Source: Azolla caroliniana
Taxonomy: Eukaryota; Polypodiophyta
Length of the DNA stretch: 64,000 bases
NCBI GenBank assembly: GCA_043228905.1
Contig: JBHGNT010000011.1
Coordinates: 1,116,001-1,180,000 of the forward strand
Reading direction: 5' to 3'
Both the position numbers and the translations under genes were made by a program. The stretch's first letter is position 1. Every line of letters begins with the position of its first letter. Of this stretch, positions 30,070 through 42,338 are shown piece after piece. The notes beneath the pieces are model-generated. The model was not told the DNA's origin, did not search any database, and saw only the letters and a program-made list of their open reading frames with translations.

Positions 30070-31957
30070 GTCCGGCCTAAATAGGAGCCATTTGGTTGGA
30101 CAACCCTAGATATATACAACTTAGTGTGGGTTCCATTTCTTCCAAGCATGTTAGTAGAGTCTTCTCAGCCCAAGTACAAGTTAGGACACCGAATTGCCCT
30201 CTTAGATATTGGAGCCAATTCTTGTTTCATGGATAGAGATTTTGCCCAAAAACACCAAATATCCTTGCATACACTTCCTTGTCCAGTTTCCGTAGTAGTG
30301 ATTGATGGATGTCCCATAACTTCCGCGAAGATATTTGAAGAGTCTGAGCCAATACACATACTCTTAGGTGATTTAGGATGTGTAGTTTCCTTTAACATAA
30401 TCCGTAGTCCTAAGCATCCAATTGTCCTCGGTTTGCCATGGTCCGAGCTACATAACCCTAGAATCGATTAGAGGAAGCGAGAAATTTGGTGCCCTTCAGC
30501 AGAAAATATCATTGCCAAGGATCGAACTTAGGATTATTCTCTTGAAGAATATAGTTCTAACAATGGAGCATCTTCTTTTCATCAAATTTCAGCCATCACA
30601 TTGCAACAATTGCGCCAAGAGGGAGGCAAGAAGGACCTTTTCTTATTTGCAGTATCAATGACACCTTCTAGTGCCACTCAAGGGAATTCAGACATCCAAA
30701 TTCCCAAAAAATATCAAGACAATGTTGATGTAATCGACAAAGTCAAAGCTAGTGTTCTTCCAAAGCATTGGACATACGACTGTCCTATTGATCTCCAACC
30801 AGGAAAAGAGCCACCGTGGGGTCCGATTTACAATTTATCACCCATTGAGCTTGAGGTTCTTCGAGAATACATCGAGGAAAATCTTGCACATGGGTTTATT
30901 CGACATTCAAAGTCTCTAGCTGATGCTCCCATCTTTTTTGTGAGGGAAAATGACAACTCCCTTTGTTTGGTCGTGGACTATCAAGGCTTAAATAAAGTCA
31001 CCATAAGGAATTGGTATGCTCTACCTTTAATCTCCAGTCTCTTAGAACGCATTGGTGGGGCAAAGTATTTTACCAAAATTGATCTCAGGGGTGCATATAA
31101 CCTTGTTCGAATTCGACCGGGAGATGAGTGGAAAATTGCATTTCGTACTCGGTATGGTCATTTCGAGTATACATTCATGCATTTCAGGCTCACAAATGCA
31201 TCCGCAATATTTCAACATATGGCAAATGACATTTTTCGGGATTTCTTGGATATCTTTCTCATCATCTACCTAGATGATCTGTTGATTTACTCTAAAACAC
31301 CGGAGGAGCATGATATACATGTGCGGAAAGTACATGAACGCCTAAGAAAGTATGGTCTTTATGCCAAACTTGAGAAATGCAGTTTTGATTGCAAACAAGT
31401 CTAATTTTTGGGATACACTATTTCATCCAAGGGTATTTTCATGGATCCGGAAAAAGTCCAAACAATATTGGAATGGAAACCCCCATGCTCAGTTCGGGAC
31501 GTCTAGTGTTTCCTCGGATTTGCGAACTTCTATCGCAAATTCATACATAATTATTCAAACATTGTGTTGCCCCTCACCCAACTCACCAAGAAAAATCAAG
31601 CATTTTTTTTGGAGTACCGAAGCGGACAAGGCTTTTACTCAATTGAAAGAGGCATTCACATCAACACCTATCCTAGCGCATATTGAGGCGGATGTGTCAG
31701 ACTTCACATTGGGGTGTATCCTATCACAACCAGGCGAGGAGGGGCAGACTCATCAAGTCGCATTTCACTCGAGAAAATTTACTGTTTTGGAGATAAACTA
31801 TGAGGTGCATGATAAGGAGTTACTAGTTGTGGTCGACTCATTCGAGCAATAACGTGATTTTCTAGAAGGATCGCCTCATCAGATTATCATTTATAGTGAT
31901 CACAAAAATCTCACATATTTTCAAATAGCTCGAGTATTAAATAGATGACAAGCTCGG
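30070..31957 (+). pseudogene. B2 protease-RT-RNase H, truncated
   Basis: Aspartic protease with LLDIGANSCFMD (Ile replaces the Ser/Thr of D-S/T-G), then RT with the active site IYLDDLLIYSKT and the conserved block FTKIDLRGAYNLVRIR. The RNase H region ([35 protein letters not shown]) ends in the ARVLNR block where B3 inserted. Several in-frame stops (for example 31402, 31504, 31850) make it inactive. Confidence 0.82.
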
Positions 31958-32249
31958 TGTCATGCTATGGCAAGACTCGAACCCATGGACTTATGTTATG
32001 TGGGTCGAGCTCTTGACCATTATACGATCTATTGTAATACGTAGGATATTATTTTCATTTAAGTTTTATTATAGGAAATTAATGTACGTTCCAGATTTCT
32101 CTAGAACATTCCAGAAGCTTCAAGATTACTCCTGAGAACACTATAAAAGAAGGCACTAGGCATTATTTTGAACCAAATTGGTTCAACGCCAGTCTTAAGC
32201 CTCATAGCCCTTTTGTACTTACTCTTCACATAATATATCCTCTGGTATC

Positions 32250-32292
<43 letters not shown>

Positions 32293-32398
32293 CTCTCTTC
32301 CTCTCTCGGGAGTCTTACGCAGTCCTATCCTCTTAGTACTAATAGTACTTCCCTTTTCCAGTACTAATTCTCTCTCTGTTTTAGTACTATTCCTGACA
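31958..32398 (+). repeat. B3 5' LTR
   Basis: A tRNA-like antisense segment lies in the first 90 bp, TATAAAA at 32142-32148, a palindrome TTGAACCAAATTGGTTCAA near 32169-32186, and a CT microsatellite near 32251-32286. Confidence 0.92.
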
Positions 32399-32412
32399 GT
32401 TAGAACTAATTT
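32399..32412 (+). promoter_or_regulatory. B3 self-priming site
   Basis: GTTAGAACTAATTT begins right after the LTR. GAACTAATTT pairs with AAATTGGTTC (32175-32184) with nine Watson-Crick pairs and one G-U. The paired segment starts 33 nt from the first T of the TATA box. No tRNA-type TGG is found. Confidence 0.6.
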
Positions 32413-32467
32413 CCCCCTCAAGTCTACGTGTCGTTTTTCCTCATCCTCCTACCCTTTTTCCTATACT

Positions 32468-33625
32468 ATGGCTACTATTAGTGCCCAAGAATATCAATCT
32501 GTTTTCTACAAGCTACAATGTGTAAAAGAAAAATGTGTTGCCTTGGAACAAGAAAACCAACGGTTGATATGGGATCTGCAACAAATCGCTCTCAAAAAAC
32601 AACAAACGCAGCAACAACATGGGGAGTTAGCGTTACGGGTACAACAACTCGAAGCAGTGTTGCAACAATAAGGATCAAGTCCCCAAGGATTTCATAAAGA
32701 GCCCAAGATTGGACTTCCTATGAAATTTGATGGAACGTGATCACAATTCAGGGGATTCCTTAATCAGGTACGCTTAGTCATCCAAATGCATCCTTCCCAA
32801 TACCCCACTGATGCATCCCGAGTCGGTCTAATAAGCACGTTGCTTAGCGGCTCAGCCTTGGCATGGTTCACTCTGCTTCTAGAAAAACAATCACCCTTGC
32901 TTAATAACTTTGAAGACTTTATTAGTGAGTTTAAAGCCTGCTTTGGAGATACCGACAACATCTGGACAACGATCAACAAAATCCAACGATTGCGTCAAGG
33001 CGATCGTCCAGCCTCTACCTACACAGCGGATTTCCGTCTACTCACCTCAGATATCCCCTGGGATGATCAGGCACTAATGGAGCAGTTTCGCTACGGCCTG
33101 CGAAATGATGTCAAAGATTTACTTTTAACCTTCACCGAAGAACCAAAGTCTCTTACGGAGGCAATCAGTCGAGCGGTCCGATGCGACAACCTCCTTTTCG
33201 AACGGCGTTCGGAACGTCAATTACAAATACCACACTCTAGGCCAGAGTCCACTTACGCCTCAGTTGCGGCTAAACCGTTTGCACTCGACATACCTCAAGC
33301 AAATACTCCGACACCCATGGAGATCGGCACCATGCGTCGACGTGGCCCGTTATCGGAAGAAGAAAAACAACAACGACGTGCAAATCGATTATGTCTTTAT
33401 TGCGGTGGACCAGGGCATATCGCAATCAATTGTCCCCATAGACCAAGAAGACAGGTAAATCAAATCGTAGCCTGTACTAAACCTGAGTCAATTCTTCCCT
33501 TAGGAGTATCTGATAGTATTAATAATACTAATAGAATGTCTGATAGTATTAATAGTACTAATAGCCCTAGTATCTCAAACAAATTTGAAATCCTTAGTCA
33601 ATTAGATGAAGAGTTAAACGATTGA
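32468..33625 (+). pseudogene. B3 gag
   Basis: Starts MATISAQEYQ; coiled-coil N-terminus (KEKCVALEQENQRLI). The gag core matches B2 and B1 (QMHPSQYPTDASRVG, LNNFEDFISEFKACFGDTDN, LMEQFRYGLRNDVKDLL), with a CCHC knuckle (CLYCGGPGHIAINC). Stops at 32669 and 32738 break the N-terminal third. The heptamer GTTAAAC (33613-33619) sits four bases before the TGA at 33623, and pol is in the -1 frame, which suggests programmed frameshifting. Confidence 0.85.
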
Positions 33626-34216
33626 GTCTAGCCAAAATAGGAGTCGTTTGGTTGGACAACCCCAGATCTGTACAGCCCATTAGTGGTTCCATTCCCTCCA
33701 AGAAAGTTAGCAATGTGTTCCTAGCCCAAGTCATGGTTAGTACTAAAATTACTCCCCCAATACACGTCCTAGCACTTCTAGATTCCGGAGCTAATTCCTG
33801 TTTCATGGATCGAAATTTTGCCCAAGCTTCTCAGATATCCTTAAGAAAACTTCCTTGCCCCACATCTATAGTAGTCATTGATGGTCGTCCCATTGCTTCC
33901 GGGAATATTGTAGAAGAGTCAGAACCCATTCAAGTTGTCCTAGGTAGTTTTGTGTGTATAGTATCATTTAATATAATTAGTAGTCCAGAGCATCCCATTG
34001 TCTTGGGATTACCTTGGTTTGAATTACATAATCTAGACATAGATTGGAGAACAAGAGAAGTTCGATATCGACAACCCCAAGAATCTACTCATCGAGTTTC
34101 GACCATTTCACTCCATCAATTACGCGAAGAAGGACACAAGGAGGCAATGTTCCTATTTGCAATATCAGTACATCCTTCCAACACTATTAAGAAGGAATCC
34201 CTAGTGCAACTGCCGA

Positions 34217-34701
34217 TGTCGTGAAGATTTTCGTCCATAGGCGGAAACCGGGGTGGAAAGGCCAAGTCAGTGGTCTGCAACATGTGCACACGTGTACTAG
34301 GAAATGGTGTATAGAAATAAGAGGGGAAATTTTATCCCACATTGTAAGGTCCCTCCCTCCTTGGGGTATAAAAGGAAGGGAGGGGTCACTTATGAAGGGG
34401 TTGCCTATTTTGCGTATAAAAGGTATACCACTTAGCCTAGAGTTCTTACCGTTTTAGGGTTAGGGTTTCATTTAGGGTTTTCCTTATTCATCTTCGGTTA
34501 GGGTTTTCTCATAGTCGTTTGGTGCGGCCCATGCGGCCACCACTGTTGTAATCATTCGTTCGTTTTAATATAACTTGTTGAGTATCTTACCTCCACCGAT
34601 CTCTCCTCCTATGTCATGATCTTATTCTTTCTCCTCTACTCTCTAGTCCGAGACCCCCGTGGTCCCGACCCTTCCACACGCACGCGCGTAACAACGCGAC
34701 A
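34217..34701 (+). repeat. C1 5' LTR with two TATA boxes and telomere-like words
   Basis: TATAAAAG occurs at 34367 and again at about 34415. Downstream, TTTTAGGGTTAGGGTTT and related words recur (34453-34508). Confidence 0.9.
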
Positions 34702-34738
34702 TCTTTGGTGAACCCCACGTGAAGGACGGCAAGGGAGC

Positions 34739-35641
34739 ATGGAGATGGAAGAAGACTTCGACTTCGAGGAGATGATGGCAAAGATCATGATGGAAGCCGG
34801 ACGGAAGATGGCGACGCGAGACGCGGCTCATCAAGTCGTCGAAAGGGTGGTCGATCGAGTCGGCCGGTTCAATGGGAATGAGGTCCCAAAATTTTTGGGA
34901 GCCTACAAGGCCGAGATGGCGAAAGGGGGCATGGACGAGGCGATGGGGCTAGAGTATTTTCCTCGAGTGGCGTCCGTATCGATGCACAAGGAGGTCAAGG
35001 AGCTACGAGAAGCTCACGAGTCGTGGGTGTCCTTTGAGGGAGCTCTATTGGACGCATACGATTATGCGAAACCGGAGTGGGTATGCCGGTAACCCTATGG
35101 GGAGTGGTCGGCAACAACGTGGCCCACAAGCGGCGGAGAAGAGAGGGCGGTGAGCGGCTATGCACTACCGTCGAAAGAGAGCTCGACGCGCGATCAACCG
35201 GAGGAGTACGACCTAGAGGCGTTGGTATGGGAGGCGTGCGAGAGCGTGAAGGTGAAGTTCGAAGCTAAAGAAGGGCTTATTATGGAGTCGGGCCGGAGAC
35301 GATCCGAGGATGCGGAGGAAGAAGCCTCCCTATGCGTGGACGATGGGGCCTATACGGAGGCCGGAAGAGCATGCAACGGCGACAATGTGGGAGAAGGTGC
35401 AGGGCAAGCGACCCTCTCGTCCTGCAGAAAAGGGACAGTTGTGGACGAGGCCGGTGACTACGAAGCGGGGAGCACCACTTCGAGAGTGGGCGGAGGTTTC
35501 GGGACACATGAGAGCGGAGAGACGGAAGGTGGCGACGGCAAAGCGGATGACCGAAATGACAACGAAGAAGGTCATAGCGGATGGAGGAAAGACCCCTCGA
35601 CACCGAGACTGGAGACTACGACGGTTGCCCTCGAATGCTAA
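34739..35641 (+). pseudogene. C1 gag-like ORF
   Basis: Begins MEMEEDFDFEEMMAKIMMEAG. The block RVGRFNGNEVPKFLGAYKAEM, followed by EYFPRVASVSMHKEVKELRE and WVSFEGALLDAYDYAKPEW, has the shape of a retrotransposon gag N-terminal domain. The first frame stops at 35090, and the same protein continues in another frame from about 35092 (ESSTRDQPEEYDLEALVWEA, LIMESGRRRSEDAEEEAS). The C2 copy has the same two regions. No zinc knuckle or enzyme domain. The gag assignment is a judgement on pattern, not a firm match. Confidence 0.55.
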
Positions 35642-36475
35642 CATAAGACCGGAGAGAAGGGCGGTGGCCGTGAGGAGGCGTGGCCCGGAGCGAACACGTA
35701 CGAAGATGAGGATGCGAGGCCCCGAAAGGTACCGAAGGAGAGGCCGGGAGCGGCATCAAGGAGAGAGTCGGGAACCGACCCGAGCGGAAGATAAACCGGT
35801 CGGTAATCGGACATGACCGGAAGACGACGCGGAAGAAGATTGGAGCAAGGGCCGGTCAACCGGGCCCGAATGGAAGAAGAGCTGGCAAGGCCGGAATTGT
35901 TTTGCAATCACGAAAGGGAGCCGACCGAACCAGAGCATGATCAATCGGGATCAAACGGGGGAAGGACCAAACCGGCATGATTGGAGATCGGGAAGACGAG
36001 TCGCAACACATGGTGGGAGCCAGTGAGCATGAGAAGGAGGCCAAGCGGGCATGATGACTACGGTTCCGTGGAAGACCGGAAACGAGCAGGACCCTCCCCA
36101 CCTATTCTAGAGACTTTGGCGGTTGCGGATCAACATAAGACCGGAGAGACGGCGGGTGGCGGCGAGGAGTTGGAGACCGGAACGGACGAGGCTACCGGAA
36201 TGGGTACACGGTGCATGAAGACGGACGAGCACGGCCAAGAGGGCCAAACAGAGACGGAAGGGTCTACGACGACAAAGGAAGAAGAGGCCGACGCGGAGGT
36301 CAGGACTACGGCGGAAGAAGCGTGTAACACGAAGCATGCATTACGGCGTAAAACGGAGCATGCACTACGGCCGACGAAGGGCCAAGAAGCAAGCATGCAG
36401 CCGGAAGAGCGGCAACGAGTGACCGGCAACGGCGGACCGGTCGAGCCTTTGAGAGGCAAGCACGCTGTCACGTTG

Positions 36476-36826
36476 TTACGCGCGTGCGTGTAGAAGGGGC
36501 AGGACCACGGGGGTCTTGGACTAGGGAGTAGAGGAGAAAGAATAAGATATGAGAAATGGAAGCTTAACACCGGATGAGAAGATGAAGAGTAGCACATAAG
36601 CATAGACCAAAATAGATGGAAGCAAGATCCACAACAAGATATATTAAAACGAACGATTGATTACAACGATGGTGGCCGCATGGACCGCACCAAAACTATG
36701 AGAAAACCCTAACCGGGGATGAACAAGGAGACCCTAAACGAAACCCTAACCCTAAAACGGTAAGAACTCTACACTAAGTAGTATACCTTCCATACGCAAA
36801 ATTGGCAACCCTTCATAAGTGACCCC
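36476..36826 (-). repeat. C2 3' LTR, truncated
   Basis: Matches the C1 LTR in reverse from its last base to about the second TATA region, then diverges after GTGACCCC. Confidence 0.85.
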
Positions 36827-38320
36827 ACCCCTCGCGTACCGCTTGTGTTCTATCTCCGGCTCGATCCTCTCTTCGTCTCGAACACCTCGTGTTGATTCCC
36901 TCCATTCCGCGCTCACCTTCCATAGGCTCTTTCCATGTGCCCTTGTTGTCTCTCGAACATGCGCTCATTGTTTTGTCCCTTGGCGACCTCATTACGTGCT
37001 CCTCGCTTCTCCTTTGCTCGCCATGCTCTCTCGCCGTAGAGTGTACCGTCATCCCGACCACCATGTCAGTGTCCTTCGCGACTCCCGTTACCGCTTCATC
37101 CTGACTCTCGTCCTGTTGGCCCACTTGGCCTCGCAACCCTTTGTCCTCCACGCACCATCCTTCGCTCTCACCGTTTGTCCGTCGATCTCGGCATCTTGTC
37201 GCTTCGTCTCTCGCCACCCTTTTGCCTCTCAAAGGCTCGACGAGACCGCTATCACCGGTCACTCGTTGTGGCTCGTCCGAATACATGCTCGTTTCTTGGC
37301 CCTCGAGCGGCCGTAGTGCATGCTTCCCATTCCGCCCTTCACTCATTGTAGTCCTGACCTCTGCATCGGTCTCTTCGTCCTTCGTTGCCGTAGCCCCTTC
37401 TGCCTCCGGCTTGCCGTCTTGGCCCCGCTTGTCCATCTTTCCGCATTGGATATCCTCTCTGATCCCCGATTCTACATTGGCCTCCAACTCCTCGCCGCCA
37501 CCCGTCGTCCCTTTGGTCTTACGTTGATCCACAACCGCCAAAGTCTCTAGAATAGGTGTGGAGGGCTCCTCTCGCTCTTGGCCTCCCACCGAGTCGTACT
37601 CCTCATGCATGCTTGGCCTCAACCTCCAATCATGCCGACTTAGCCTTCGCCCTGATCGGTCTCGGCCGATCGAGTTCCGGTTTGGTCGGCTCCCTTTTGT
37701 AATCGTAACCGGCCGGTACATGTTCGTCCGAACAAATCCGGCCTTGCCGGCTCTTCTTCGGTTCGGGCCCGGTTGACCAGACCCCGCTCCAATCTTCTTC
37801 CACGTCGTCTTACGGTCGTGTTGGATTATCGATCGGTTCATCTTCCGGTCGGGTCGGTTCCCGACTCTCTCCTCTTTGCCGCTCCCGACCTCTCCGTCGG
37901 TCCTCTTGTATATGCCCGTTCCGGGCCTTGCATCCTCATCTTCGTACGTGTTCGCTCCGGGCCACGCCTCCTCATGGCCACCCCCTTCTCTCCGGTCTTA
38001 TGTTGGCATTCGAGCGCAACCGCCGTAGTCTCCGGTCTCGGTGTCGAGGGGTCTCTCCTCCGTCTGCTATGACCTTCCTCGTCGTCGTTTCAATCATCCG
38101 CTTTGCCGCCGCCACCTTCTGTCTCTCTGGTCTCACGTGGGATCTCGGGGCCGACCGCCAAAGTCTCTAGAATAGGTGTGGGAAAAGTCTCGGTAGCATC
38201 ACTCGCCGATGTCATGTTTGTAGCCACCTTCGTTCGGACGCCATGGTCCGTGGCTATGTCGTCCCCGGTTACGCAAGCCTCGGTTATGCTTGCTACCTCC
38301 TTGTCCTCATCCTCGTCTCG
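36827..38320 (-). other. C2 internal region, coding-like charged sequence
   Basis: A minus frame open over 36813-37841 has the same charged sequence as C1 (for example QRVTGDSGLVEPLRGK, GRRDDRAGDR-like stretches). No known domain. The same region recurs in C1 at 35780-36475 with 46397-46700, and in the fragment at 56379-56968. Confidence 0.6.
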
Positions 38321-38325
38321 GTTGC

Positions 38326-38427
38326 TGTCAGGAACAGTACTGAGACAGAGAAGAAATTAGTACTAAACCAAGGATTAGTACTATGAGAGGTGTGGAACTT
38401 CTTCGAGAGAAGGAAGAAGTGAGCGAG

Positions 38428-38507
<80 letters not shown>

Positions 38508-38794
38508 TGATGATAAGAAAGATATGTATGATATGAAGAGAATATACAATGGTGGCTAAAAGGCTTAAGACTGGCGTTGAACCAATTTGGTTCAATATAA
38601 TGCCTAGTGCCCTCTTTTATAGTGTTTTCAGGAGTAATCCTAAAGCTTCTAGAATGTTCCAGAGAAATCTGGAATATACACTAATTTCCTATAATAAAAT
38701 GTAAATGAAAATAATATCCTACAATGATCTAATGGTGAAGAGCTCGACCCATATAACCTAAGGTCATGGGTTCGAGTCTTGCCATATCATGACA
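38326..38794 (-). repeat. B1 3' LTR
   Basis: TGTCAGGAAC...ATCATGACA as read on the plus strand, with a long GA tract (38429-38508). The pol stop codon lies in its first eight bases on the minus strand. Confidence 0.93.
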
Positions 38795-41700
38795 CTATCC
38801 TCCCTTTAAAATGACGAGTGTCACGAGTCGTCTTGGATTGAGGACCTGGTTTGTGTGGATATTGACGATGGAAGTCTTCAAGAAGAGCACGAGCATTGGT
38901 CACATTCTCGATCGGTTCCCAAGTACGTTCGTTGGGGCTATAGCCTAGCCAATCGACTAGATAGTAGAGCTTGTTGCGAACAATCTTGGAATCAAGGATG
39001 GCGGCAACCTCATACTCCGGCCCATCTTCAAGCTCGATCGGGGGTAGAGGTTGGATAAGACGTCCTGGGATGGTGCTCTCGTGGTAGGGTTCGAGGAGAG
39101 AACTATGAAACACCGGATGTATCCGAAGTTGAGGAGGTAGATCGAGACGAAAAGCGACATCATTAATCTGTCCAATAATACGGAAAGGACCTAATCGCCG
39201 ATAATCTAACTTCTCACATGAATGACTAGTCTTGATGTGTCGTCGTAGTAGCCACACCCGATCTCCAATATTAAAACTGGATGGAAGTCGAAGACGATCC
39301 GCGTAGACCTTGTGTGTTTGTTGAGCTTGCTGGAGATGAGTAGATAAATCTGCTTGTATCTTGCGTAACTGCTCCAAACAATCCTCCGTGCACGGATTTG
39401 TGGACACCTTTGGGGTTTCAAGTACACTCCACCGGGGGTGACATCCCGTATAAGCATAAAATGGCGTAACTTTAGTGGATGCATGGATAGAGTTGTTATA
39501 GGCAAATTCGGCAAAGTGGAGAATATCTACCTAGTCATCTTGATGATAGCTGAGAAAGCACCGCAGATACTGCTCCAGTGTTTGATTTGTTCGTTCAACT
39601 TGGCCATCGGTTTGTGGGTGGTAGCCGGAGGAGAGGTTACAAGTGACCTTGAGCATGTTAAAAAGGTGCTTCTAGAATTTTGACACGAACTGGGGTCCAC
39701 GGTCGTTGATGATACTATCAGGAAGTCCATGATGCCGACATACTTCACGCATGACAATTTCGGCAGTGTCTTCACTGGAGATCTCCTTAGTACATGGCAA
39801 GAAATGAGCCATCTTCGTATATCGATCGACCACCGTTAGAATCGCATTGAACCCCTTAGAGACTGGAAGATCTGTGATGAAGTCTAGAGCCATGGATTGC
39901 CACGACTTGCTTGGAATTGGTAATGGTTCTAATAAAGCATATGGATGATGCCTTGGCATTTTCGCTCTACAACATGTATCACAAGTCCGAACAAAATCCT
40001 CGGCAAATTGTCGCATACAGGGCCACCAAAATGTTCGTTGTACTAAATGTAATGTTTTAGTATTACCAAAATGCCCAACTGTATATGTGTCATGACAGTT
40101 TTGTACTACTCGAAGGCGGCAAGAACCATTAGGAACATACAAAAGTTCTTTAAAGAAGAGTAATCCATCATGGTATTTGAATTGCCGATAGTCCGTACCT
40201 GGTGGTTGCGACTGTGAACACGACGCTCGAGAGGGATCAATTTGTGCTAGTATAGCTTGGGCGAACGCATCTGTCTTCAAGTCTTCACGTATGGTATCGA
40301 TAACGCGGGAATTCATAGGCATGTCAAAGATCTATGTTGCTTGTAGCCGTGCCGGTCCCAAGATGACTTGTTTTTGGTTATCGAAAACTGGCTCGCCGGG
40401 ACGGGGTGCTAGATACGAACGTCGTGATAATGCATCTACCTTCCCTTGGTGCCTCCCCGGACGATATGTAATTTTGAAGTCGAAACGTGTGAGGAAGTGG
40501 ACCCACCGAGCTTGATGTCGATTCAACACACGAGCATCCTGAAAGTAGGCAAGATTTTTGTGGTCACTAAATACGGTGACTAGATGAGAGGATCCCTCCA
40601 GAAAATGCCTCCATTGCATAAAAGAATCCACTATTGCCAATAGCTCCTTATCATGAATTTCGTAGTTGATTTCGGCGGCGTCAAACTTCCGTGAGTGAAA
40701 AGCCACAAGATGTAGCTTCTCATCATTCCCCTGTTGTGACAGAATGCTCCCCAATGCAAAATCCGATGCGTCAGCTTCGATAATGAATGGTTTTTCCGGA
40801 TCAACATGAGCTAGAATTGGAGCCGATGTAAATGCCTTTTTAAGACTCTCGAAAGCCATGTCCGTTTCTTCAGACCAGATGAACGGTTGTCCCTTCTTGG
40901 TAAGTTGTGTGAGAGGTAGAACGATCTTTGAGTAATCTTGTATAAACTTCCGGTAAAAATTGGCAAAGCCTAAGAAGCATTGCACATCCCGCACCGAACG
41001 CGGACTCTGCCATTCTAGGTCACCGTTTTGACCTTAGCTGGGTCCATGGAGATGCCTTCTGACGAAATGATGTAGCCGAGAAATTCCACTTGGTTGCACC
41101 CAAAACTACATTTTTCTAGCTTTGCATACAGACCATGTTCTCGAAGTCGTTTTAGTACTAATAGTACATGAGAATCATGTTCTTCTTGGGTCTTTGAATA
41201 AACCAGTAGATCATCCAAATAGATGATCAAACAATCATCCAATAGATCTCGGAATATATCATTCGCCATGTGCTGGAAGACTGTCGGCGCATTAGTGAGG
41301 CCGAACGGCATGACCGTCTTCCATTCGTCTCTTGGTCGGATCCGTACGAGGTTATATGCTCCCCGTAAGTCAATCTTCGTGAAGAACCTGGCACCATTGA
41401 TCCGTTCTAAAAGACTTGAGATAAGGGGAAGAGCATACCTATTCCTGATTGTAACCTTATTCAAGCCACGGTAATCTACAACGAGACGAAGTGATCCATC
41501 TGTTTTCTTGACGAAGAAAATGGGCCCGCCGGCTGGAGATTTCGAATGCTGAATGAAACCATTTTCCAAATTCTCCTCTATATAGGCCCGAAGGACTTCC
41601 AGCTCGGTTGGTGACAAATTGTAGATCGGTCCCCATGGCGGCTCTTTTCCCGGTTGTAAATCGATGGGGCAATCGTACGGTTGATGATGAGGAAGTGTGT

Positions 41701-42338
41701 TGGCTTGTACTTTATCGAACACATCGGCGTAATGACGATACTTCTCGGGAAGTTGAACAGTGGATTCTTCTTTAGTGGTGCTGGAGGGGTTTACTGATAT
41801 TGCAAAGAGGAACATTTCCTCCTTGCGCCCTTCTTTACGCAACTGACGTAGCGAAATGGTTGCCATCTTCTGATTTGACCCTTGGGTTTGTCGACACTGG
41901 ATTTCTCTTGTTCTCCAATCTATGTCTGGGTTATGTAACTCGAACAATGGTAATCCTAAAACTATAGGATGTTCTGGGATACTAATATTATTAAATGATA
42001 CTACACATGCTAAGTTATCTAGGACAATATTAATGGGCTCTGACTCTTCTATGATATTTCCGGAAGCAATGGGACGTCCATCAATGACTACTACAGAGGC
42101 TGGACACTGGAGTTTTCTTAGGGATATCTTATGAGCTTGAGCAAATTTCTTATCCATAAAGCAAGAGTTAGCTCTGGAATCTAGGAGTGCTAGGACATGT
42201 ACTGGAGGGGTACTTTTAATAATAACTATTACTTGGGCTACGAACACATCACTAACTTTCTTAGAGGGAATGGAACCACTAATGGGCTGCACAGATCTAG
42301 GGCTGTCCAACCAAATGGCTCCTATTTTGGCTGGACTT
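38787..42338 (-). pseudogene. B1 pol with chromodomain
   Basis: Protease with LLDSRANSCFMD (Arg replaces the active-site Gly). RT with FTKIDLRGAYNLVRIR and the active site IYLDDLLVYSKT. RNase H with EADASDFALGSILSQQ and YEIHDKELLAIVDSF. Integrase with HDTYTVGHFG, CDTCCRAK, MALDFITDLPVSKGF and IINDRGPQFVSKF. The chromodomain is near 39020-38850 (EYEVAAILDSKIVRNKLYYL, WLGYSPNERTWE). Disabled by a frameshift near 41015-40994 and stops at 40332 and 39672, among others. pol is in the -1 frame relative to gag. Confidence 0.9.

Larger units (their letters stand above)
28119..31957 (+). mobile_element. B2: chromodomain-family gypsy element, 3' half lost
   Basis: Begins TGTCATGA, the same eight bases as the B1 and B3 LTRs, and has a tRNA-like antisense segment (28141-28210), a TATA box (28306-28313) and a leader, then gag, protease, RT and part of RNase H. 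B3 is inserted at 31957/31958. Integrase, chromodomain and 3' LTR would be expected to the right of B3 but are absent from the window. Its proteins match B1 and B3 motif by motif but are clearly more diverged. Many stops and frameshifts. The LTR/internal boundary is blurred by a threefold tandem repeat. Confidence 0.78.

Noticed and set aside
31958-32045. A genuine tRNA gene in the B LTRs
   Set aside because: Acceptor and T stems do not pair well, and the segment is part of the LTR; kept only as a tRNA-like observation.
35280-36603. Many overlapping open frames on both strands in the C elements
   Set aside because: GC-rich sequence with few AT-rich stops opens several frames; only the frame shared by C1, C2 and C3 was kept.
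37793-37841. A host gene in the 36.8-38.3 kb region
   Set aside because: The sequence recurs in C1 and C3, so it is element-internal and not a unique gene.
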